Source: Saussurea involucrata
Lineage: Eukaryota > Streptophyta > Magnoliopsida > Asterales > Asteraceae
Assembly: GCA_033807775.1 (NCBI GenBank)
Contig: CM066317.1
Location: 9,073,870-9,137,869 of the forward strand
Direction of reading: 5' to 3'
DNA length: 64,000 bases
In this document: positions 56,584-64,000 of the stretch, piece by piece
Layout: every line of letters starts with the position of its first letter
Numbering within the stretch: the stretch's first letter is position 1
Translations under genes and position numbers: made by a program
Notes under the pieces: generated by a model
Seen by the model: the letters and a program-made list of their open reading frames with translations, nothing else
The model's database searches: none
Told to the model about the DNA's origin: nothing

Positions 56584-59500
56584 ATGGCCGAAGATGACGC
56601 GTCACCACCACCGAAGAACGATGGAAACACCATCGATCCCAATTCTACATATTATCTTCATTCCTCTGATTATCCAAGACAGATGCAGGTAAACGATGTC
56701 CTCTCTGACAGCAACTATGGAGATTGGGCTCAAGAGATGAAGAATTTTTTGTTTGCAAAAAACAAAATCGGTTTCGTTAATGGTTCAATCAAAAAGCCAG
56801 AAGAGGAATCGGCACAATATATGTTATGGATGAGATGTGATGCTATGATAAAGGGATGGTTGACTACAGCCATGGAGAAGGATATCAGATCAAGCGTCAA
56901 ATACGCCAGCACCGCTGCGGAGATATGGACCGACCTTGAAGAGAGATTTGGCAAGGAAAGTGCTCCTCGAGCATATGAACTGAAAATACCTTGACCACCA
57001 CGGCTCAGAACGGCGCATCTGTTTCAGCCTATTACACCAAGATGCGAGGACTGTGGGACGAAATACAATATGTGTCACCAACACCTTATTGCACCTGCGG
57101 AAGGTGTACATGTGATGCTGGAAAGAGACTGAACGAAGCCAAAGAAAAGGAAAGGCTCTACGAGTTTTTGATGGGACTTGATAATGAGTTTGCAACAATT
57201 AAGACTCAGATTCTTGCCTCGAAACCAACTCCTACGCTTGGTACTGCTTATCATCTAGTCGCAGAAGATGAACAACAAAGAGCCATAACGGCCACAAGAA
57301 AACCCACACATGAGGCTACTGCCTTTCAAAGCTTTGCTCAGAACAGAAGGGAAGGAACCAATGACTCAACACCACAGCGTAACAAAGGCGGTACAAAGGA
57401 GGCAAGACGCAACGACAATGTTGAAGTTGAAAATTGTACCTTCTGTGGTAGAACGGGACATAATAAAAATGGTTGCTTCAAGCTAATTGGTTATCCCGAG
57501 TGGTGGCCTGGAAAAGGAAAGAAAGAGAAAAGTCGACCCAAAGCTGCGTTTGCCAACACTGAAACCACACAAGTACCCATCATGACGAACGAGCAATATC
57601 AGGAGCTACTCAAGCACTTCAAGAACGCAGACAAAGAAGGTGTAGGACCCGTCGGTAACATGGCTGGTAAGGATGTTGGCAACAATTCATGGATAATTGA
57701 TACATGTGCTACGGAACACATGACTTGTGATCCGAATTTACTTAAAAGAAGGGTAGATTGCAATCATGAGGCACCTATCACCATACCAAACGGAGATTCC
57801 ATTCCAGTTAAAGGAAAAGGGATTTGCAATTTGCCAAACGGAATTAGAATTGGGAATGTGTTATTTATTCCTGATTTTAAATGCAACTTGCTCTCGGTTA
57901 GTCGAATAACCACAGATTTGAACTGTGCAGTGACCTTTTACCCTGATTTGAACTATACAGGGCTTACTCGATAAGAACTTGATTGGCATGGGTAAGTGCA
58001 AGGGTGGTCTCTATCGAATGGATTCGGTGGCAGAAAAGAAAATGGCGATGATGGCTGCACCAGATGTTGAAGTTTGGCACAAAAGACTTGGTCACACTTC
58101 AGACTCCAAGTTACGTTACTTTGAGTTTTTAGAAAATCTTGTTCCTAGATCAAATAATGGTGTTTGCGATTCGTGTGTAAAGGCAAAACATACCAGACTT
58201 CCTTTTCCTAAAAGTTCTATTAAGACGATTGAGTGTTTTGATTTACTTCATTGTGATATCTGGGGAAATTATCGAACTCCTTCACTCACAGGGGCACGTT
58301 ATTTTTTGACTGTGGTTGATGATTTTAGTAGAGCTGTTTGGGTATTTTTGCTTAAACACAAATCAGAAGCAAGTAATCATCTGATCAACTTGTGCAGTAT
58401 GATCAAGACTCAATTTGGAAAAGACGTTAAAAGAATAAGGAGCGACAACGAGGGAGAATTCACCTCGGGTTTCATAAGTGATTTTTATGCTTCCAAAGGT
58501 ATCATTCTTGAGACTTCTTTCCCAAACACCCCGCAACAGAATGGTGTTGCTGAACGAAAACACCGACACCTTCTTGAGATAGCTAGAGCCTTAAGATTTG
58601 AGGCTAACTTACCCATCAAATTTTGGGGAGATTGCATCTTAACAGCCACTTACATCATAAATAGGCTTCCTTCCAAAGTTATAAACTTTAAAACTCCTTT
58701 TGAGGTTCTCTTTAAGCAAAAACCATAATATGACCACATGAGGGTTTTTGGCTGTTTGGTATATGCTAGAAACATAGAAACAAAGGGAGACAAGTTTGAA
58801 GTGAGGGGGAGGCCTGGGGTCTTCATCGGATACCCTCAAGGACAGAAAGGATATCGTATATATGACATTGATACACACAAAATCACTGTCTCAAGGGATG
58901 TAAAATTCGTAGAAAACGAGTTCCCTTTTATGGTGACCAGAGACAAGGTAAAAGAAGATTGTGCAGAGATAAGAGAAAATGATTGGGAAATTAAAGATGC
59001 AATCACTGATGACGCCCTTCGTAACTCAGAAAATATCGATGATATTGAAGTTGAAGAGACAAGGGAGAATATTGAAGAAACAAATGAGGAGTTGACCACA
59101 GATGCCCAAGTTGTACTCGAAGACCTCGTAAACGACCCTGTAACCCAAGACACAGAAACGACTACACAAGGTCAAAGAGAGAAAAGGAATAGAGCACCAC
59201 CGAAACGGTTTGAAGATTTCGTCGTCGAGTTGCCACCTTCGATAGACCATGCACGACCCATAAGCCATCAAGCTTCTTCGACGGTACATTCCCTAACTCA
59301 CTATATTTCTTATGACAAGTTTTCTGATAAACATAAGGCTTTTTTGTCGGCAATTAGCTCCAACAGTGAGCCAAAACATTTTAAGCAGGCTATGCAAGAT
59401 GAAAAATGGGTTACGGCCATGAAAGATGAAATCAAAGCCCTCGAAAACAATGGTACCTGGACCCTTGAAAACTTGCCTGATGGTAAACGAGCCATCGATT

Positions 59501-60903
59501 CCAAGTGGGTGTATAAAGTAAAATACAAGCCAGATGGTGAAATCGAAAGATATAAGGCGAGATTGGTTGCAAAAGGATTCACACAAATGGAGGGGGTTGA
59601 TTTTCATGACACTTTTGCCCCTGTTGCTAAATTGGTAACAGTCAGAACCCTCCTTGCTGTTGCAACTAAGAAGGATTGGATTGTACATCAACTCGATGTG
59701 AATAATGCCTTCTTGCATGGCGACCTCAAAGAAGAAGTCTATATGAAAATTCCAGATGGTTTTTCAAGAAAAGAAGAAACACGGGTTTGTAGATTGCGAA
59801 AATCTCTTTATGGCCTTCGTCAGGCATCTCGTAACTGGTACCAAAAGTTCACTTTGGCACTTACTGGATTGGGATTTCGACAAACCCATGCTGATGCTTC
59901 TTTATTCATATTCAACAATAACGATGTTTTTGTTGCTGCCTTGATTTACGTTGATGATGTCATCATTGCCGATAACAGTGCCGCAAAGATACAAGAAGTA
60001 AAGTCCTTTCTCGATCAGAAGTTCAACATTAAGGATTTGGGTCCGTTGAAATATTTCTTGGGAATAGAAGTGGCACGTACACCTGATGGTATTGTGCTTA
60101 GTCAATGCAAGTACACACTTGATATTCTTGAAGACAGAGGTTTAATGGGATGTCGTCCGAGCTTGTTTCCAATGGAACAAAATTTACAGTTAGATCAAGG
60201 TCATGACAGTCCCAAGGTAGATGCTAGCCAATATCGTCGTCTTGTTGGAAGACTGCTTTATCTCCAAGTTACCAGACCAGGCATTGCTTATTCAGTCAAC
60301 ATGCTTAGTCAGTTTGTATCTGATCCTCGACAATGTCACATGGATGCTGCAGTCAGAATCCTACGTTACCTAAAGACCACTCCGGGTCAAGGAGTTTTTA
60401 TACCAAAGGAAGGAGGTATTGATCTTATAGCCTATTGTGACTCAGATTGGCTTGGATGTGCTTTTACACGACGATCTCGTACAGGTTACTTGCTACTTTT
60501 AGGTGGAGCACCCATCTCCTGGAAAACAAAGAAACAAACGGTTGTCTCAAGATCTTCCGCTGAAACTGAGTATAGGGCTATGGCGACAACTGTTAGTGAA
60601 GTCTTGTGGGTTCGTTGGTTACTTGGAATTCTGCAGGCACCTCAAACTAGCGCTACACCTCTTTTCTGTGACAATCAAGCGGCTCGACATATTGCTAATA
60701 ATCATGTTTTTCATGAAAGGACCAAACACGTTGAAATGGACTGCTACTTTGTCCGTGAGCGTGTTGCATCACAGGAAATCAAAATTCTCAGTGTTGACAC
60801 GAAAGTACAAGTGGCTGACATCTTCACTAAGGCATTGGGCACAGATCGATTACGCAAGCTACTTGACAAGTTGGGCATTCGAGACTTACATGCTCCAACT
60901 TGA
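56584..60903 (+). pseudogene. Copia gag-pol polyprotein, broken by two frameshifts and a stop
   Basis: The retroelement polyprotein starts at ATG 56584. Gag: NYGDWAQEMKNFLFAKNKIG, VSAYYTKMRGLWDEI; frameshift near 56985. Zinc knuckle CTFCGRTGHNKNGC (about 57437). Protease region WIIDTCATEHMT, where the usual DSGA reads DTCA. Frameshift near 57955. Integrase: HKRLGHTSDSK, CDSC, HCDIWGNYRTPS, RSDNEGEF, PQQNGVAERKHR. TAA stop at 58726-58728. Then VFGCLVYARN, reverse transcriptase (HQLDVNNAFLHGDLKEEVYM, YVDDVIIAD near 59947) and RNase H (CDSDWLGCAFTRRSRTGY, SSAETEYRAM), ending DIFTKAL. Domain order IN-RT-RH is Ty1/copia. Not functional as it stands. Confidence 0.9.
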
Positions 60904-60910
60904 GGGGGAG

Positions 60911-61101
60911 TAAAGGTTTTCGTTGTTATCTTTTCCATTTATTTCTCCTATCTTATTTGGCTTTTATCTCTATCTCTCCACCTTCCACCTCTCTCTGCCG
61001 TAATGAACAGTCAGATAGGAAGTCTAAAGGGTTGTTATCCCTTTTTATAGGATCCAGCTTGCTGAATGTTATTAAAACAGTTTTCAATCCATGAAAGTTT
61101 T
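60911..61101 (+). repeat. 3' LTR of the short-LTR copia element
   Basis: Directly follows the polypurine tract and directly precedes the right copy of the 204-bp flank duplication. Confidence 0.85.
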
Positions 61102-61305
61102 CAACCCACTTTTCCACAGTTTCAACTGTTGCAGGTTTTCCTCCCACTCACGCACTGATTTCTCTCCCACTCTCTTCAACCTCCACGTTCCTGCTTCCCC
61201 AACTCCCCCCACGATCCTGATTGCAACTATAAATGCTTGGTAAAGGAAGCCCCCTGTGCATCCCCATCCCCATCGCTATCTACAATCTGATTATCATCTT
61301 CAATT
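61102..61305 (+). repeat. 204-bp direct duplication, right copy
   Basis: Differs from 56138-56341 at two positions (TTCTCTCCC for TTCTGTCCC, TGCTTGG for TGCTCGG). The unique host sequence continues at 61306 with GCTCATATTTCTGCC. Confidence 0.85.
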
Positions 61306-63100
61306 GCTCATATTTCTGCCATGGAATGGTCATAACCCGTCCAGCTTTCTTGAGAACCATCTTCATTGCATTCAATTTTATTGAATTTTGACAGTTTATT
61401 GGTCAACGTTCAGTGCCATTACTGCTGGTTAGTTTTTTTGGTGGTAGTTATCTCTTCATGGATCAAGAACTTGACGACTAAGGCTTGGATCTTTTAAGTC
61501 AGTGATGAGGTCAAGATGGGTGAATCTCGCTCCCAAACACGCTTTTCTCATTTTCTCTCAAACCAATTTAATTTATGTTCCGTTTGCTCTTTTTTTGTTC
61601 AAATGCTTCCATTTTAACAAATTTCTTTGTGTAACCTAACTGTTGTTGTTGGTTCTTTATTTTACAGAAAAGAGATTGATATGGATTTATTGATACAGGA
61701 GCTTCAAGGGTAATCATTATCACTTTAGTTATTTCTCATAACATCTATCTCACTTTAAAGTTCTTCTTTGTCCTTTGATTTCTGCTTCAGATTTAGTTTT
61801 TCCGTTGTTCTTCCAATGGATTTGTGTTGTGGTTGTATTTATCTTCTTTATGTTTTGTTTCAAATGTTGTTGCCTCTTTCCACTGTGGAAAAAGATGGTG
61901 GCGATTTCTTGAAACAAAAGGAGGATAATCTTGGAGTTGAAGAACTTTTTGAAGGAAATTGGTGGATTGGATTTTGGTGAAGGTGTCAGGTTTGAGCCTA
62001 CCAAGCTTTTGCTCAAATTCCAAAGAAAAAGAAGAAGAAGGCAAGTAAACACAGGTTTCTACATACGTCCCTTCTCTTTATGTGTCTCTTGAAATTTGAT
62101 GATGTTACTCGGAATCAACGATGATCAATTAGATTAATTCTCTTATCTCATTTCTGTAGTGAAATTTGGATTTTAATTGATTTGTTGAGTTGTTAGATCT
62201 GATTTGAAATTGCAGTTTTTCTCTTTATCTTGGTTAATTTCATGTTGTTTGTTTGTTTGTTTTCTTATGATATGGTTTAATGTTAGAGATCAGATCCGTT
62301 CGGTTTGATTGGTGTATAGTTTGATTTGGCGATGAAATCACACTGTGATGTGATGCTCTTTTCTGAATTTGGATTTTGTGGATAATGTGATTTTGAACCT
62401 TATATTGTAATTAAACCTAACGTGAACATTGTATTTGCTATAATTATTTTTACAATTCTTAATTTGAAGTTTTGGCGATGACACGATTTTTATTTGATCT
62501 ATTTTCTTGTATTAAATAGGAGTTTTTGACAAGTTGTGAAATGTATGGTGGTTTTAGCGAGATAAGTTGGAGGGTATAGATGGTCATTTGTTTTACGGAG
62601 TTATAAGTTAAGGGGTAAACTTTAATTTTAATTTATAAGTTGGAGGGTATAAATGGTCATTTGATGATAGTTGAGGGGCTAAATTGGTTAAGGTGATTAA
62701 AGATATCACTTCCACCGCCTCATTTGATTAAGAGAGGTGAGGTGTCCTAATATTATCATTTTGTGTCTTAAGTGTGTGTGTGTGTGTGTGTTGTGTACGG
62801 AAAGAGAAAGAGAGAGAGAACCGAGAAAGAAAGACAAAGAAGAAGAAGAAAGCTGAATTATTCAGCTGGAAAATTAAGGTGCAACCTGTGAGAATCAAAA
62901 GTATGATTTCATATGAATTGCTCTCGTTATGTGTATTAAACTATTTATTGGTTTAGAAAATGGGTTATTATGTTTTTGGAAGTTATGAAGATTCTGAGGT
63001 CATAAATCTCTTCTATTAGTAACCTTAAGCATATCTGCAAGTTTGTAGAATTTATTATGGCTTAAAAGTGTCAGTTTTGGCTTAATTACGTTTTTCAGTT
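61306..63100 (+). other. Unassigned region, possible non-coding or 5' gene region
   Basis: T-rich sequence with exon-like tracts: a CAG acceptor at about 61668 followed by AAAAGAGATTGATATGG and a GTAATC donor-like site, and an A/G-rich segment at 61905-62045. GT and GA microsatellites lie at 62772-62820. I could not identify a protein family. It may be the 5' part of a gene whose body lies beyond the window, or retroelement-derived sequence. Confidence 0.3.
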
Positions 63101-63118
63101 GGTTGAGTCAAAGATGAA

Positions 63119-63376
63119 TATCGCAAACAGTTGGTTGCGATAAAGATGATAGTTGCGATAAAGATGAATGTCGCAAGCTTTGGGTTGCGACAAGATTGTT
63201 ATATCGCAACAGTTGGTTGCGATAAGTTGTTGTATCGCAACAGTGAGTTGCGATAAGATGTTATGTCGCAATAGTTGGTTGCGACAAGAGGGATATCGCA
63301 ACAATGGGTTGCGACAAGTACTGTGTTGCAAGTAGTAGGTTGCGACAAGTGTTATCGCAATTAGTGGGTTGCGATA
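63119..63376 (+). repeat. Tandem array of eight TCGCAA/TTGCGA stem-loops
   Basis: Eight hairpins with 7-8 bp stems and 7-8 nt loops, spaced about 20-45 bp apart. Stems alternate between TATCGCAA/TTGCGATA and TGTCGCAA/TTGCGACA, so both sides change together in several units. Loops mostly end in TGG or TGGG (ACAGTTGG, GCTTTGGG, CAGTTGG, TAGTTGG, CAATGGG, TTAGTGGG). Confidence 0.8.
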
Positions 63377-63769
63377 AGTGTCGAGAATTTTGGTTATTTA
63401 GGATTCTTAGTCTTTAAGGGTCTTGTACAGTAGATTGATATCAGTACAATATATATTTGGATGTTTCAGACTCTGGGAAGTTTAGTAGCGGAAAGCTTTA
63501 AGAAGTGAAGTAATAGCGACGTTACTGCTATCAGGTGATTTCATTCTTACCTTACCCTTTTATAACGTATTTAAATTATGGTAAGGTATATTTTTATAAT
63601 GAAATGTTTTTGGATGGATTTTGGATGAATGATTTTATGAAGTAAAATTGGTTATCTTAAATTGATGGTTTTGCTTAAATTCATTAACGTTATTTGAAAA
63701 TGATTTATATAAAGCAATAACCTGCACGATTACAAATAAGTGTAATGGATCCATTAGGCATTAGTTTTA

Positions 63770-63957
63770 CGAACACATGGAATAGGCGTGGATTAATCGT
63801 AATTCCAGTGTGTATGATAAACGTGGAATAGGCGTGGACTAATCGTAATTCCCGTTTAGGTGAAATAAGGAATAGGCGTGGATTAATCGTAATTCCTATT
63901 TCACATTGATGAGAAATCGTGGAATAGGCGTGGACTAATCGTAATTCCCGATTTCTA
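63770..63957 (+). repeat. Four 28-bp cores each enclosed in a unit-specific stem
   Basis: The core GGAATAGGCGTGG, then AYTAATCGTAATTCC, occurs at 63779-63806, 63825-63852, 63869-63896 and 63921-63948. Outer stems: ACAC/GTGT, TAAACG/CGTTTA, GTGAAATA/TATTTCAC and AGAAATCG/CGATTTCT. Core ends GGAAT and ATTCC pair with each other. One or two unpaired bases separate core and outer stem. Confidence 0.85.
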
Positions 63958-64000
63958 AGGAAGAATAGGGATTGATATGTGTAATTGTAATCTCTACTTC

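Larger units (their letters stand above)
56342..61101 (+). mobile_element. Ty1/copia retrotransposon with short 191-bp LTRs and decayed pol
   Basis: Identical LTRs at 56342-56532 and 60911-61101 (TAAAGGTTTTCG to CATGAAAGTTTT; not canonical TG..CA). Primer binding site TGGTATCAGAGC at 56536 and polypurine tract TTGAGGGGGAG at 60900-60910. Gag, protease, integrase, reverse transcriptase and RNase H occur in copia order. Two frameshifts and one stop break the coding region even though the LTRs are identical, so either the element moved already broken or LTR conversion occurred. It is flanked by a 204-bp direct duplication, not a normal 5-bp one. Confidence 0.88.

Noticed and set aside
61668..62045. 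Possible small gene with exon at 61668
   Set aside because: Acceptor- and donor-like sites exist, but frames are short and match no family I know; listed only as unassigned sequence.

Overview
This is plant nuclear DNA, almost certainly a eudicot. The evidence is GT-AG introns, plant-type protein kinase and SAC3 genes, CYP71-type P450 remnants, and a dense load of plant transposable elements (SIRE-type copia, PIF/Harbinger, hAT, CACTA, MITEs, SINEs). The style of the repeats suggests Asteraceae, but that is an inference. No rRNA gene, functional tRNA gene or CRISPR array was seen.

Only two host genes look functional. Positions 663-5618 (minus) carry a LAMMER kinase of the AFC2 type, for which I traced all 12 coding exons. 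Positions 17141-18358 (minus) carry a single-exon SAC3/GANP-domain protein of the SAC3C type. A broken CYP71-type P450 is present as two head-to-head copies (50611-51013 minus, 51541-54819 plus).

The rest is mostly nested mobile DNA. (1) 6056-14342 is a PIF/Harbinger element with only a broken ORF1, split by a non-coding LTR retrotransposon (6747-13252). (2) 23303-34619 is a PIF/Harbinger element with only an intact-looking transposase, containing a minus-strand LTR retrotransposon (25086-34469, TSD AAAAG). (3) 35962-49257 is a three-level nest: an inverted-repeat element in TA microsatellite, split by a TIR element with TAA target duplication, split in turn by an 11.9 kb SIRE-like copia element (36975-48910, TSD AATAT). 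(4) 51614-54346 is a gag-only LTR element (TR-GAG) inside the P450 exon. (5) 55338-56020 is a non-autonomous hAT element with a perfect 8-bp target duplication. (6) 56342-61101 is a copia element flanked by an unusual 204-bp direct duplication. MITEs and tRNA-derived SINEs fill many gaps, including four MITE-like insertions in AFC2 introns and a SINE just after its stop codon.

The most unusual signal is a repeated architecture of short tandem stem-loops. A constant core sits inside stems that differ from unit to unit yet stay complementary, or stems share TCGGT/ACCGA pairing around short G-rich loops. These arrays occur in the LTRs or internal regions of three LTR retrotransposons and twice near the right edge of the window (63119-63376 and 63770-63957). 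A second unusual class is a set of inverted-repeat elements bounded by TA microsatellite and joined end to end, whose loops are built from repeated 12-bp palindromes.
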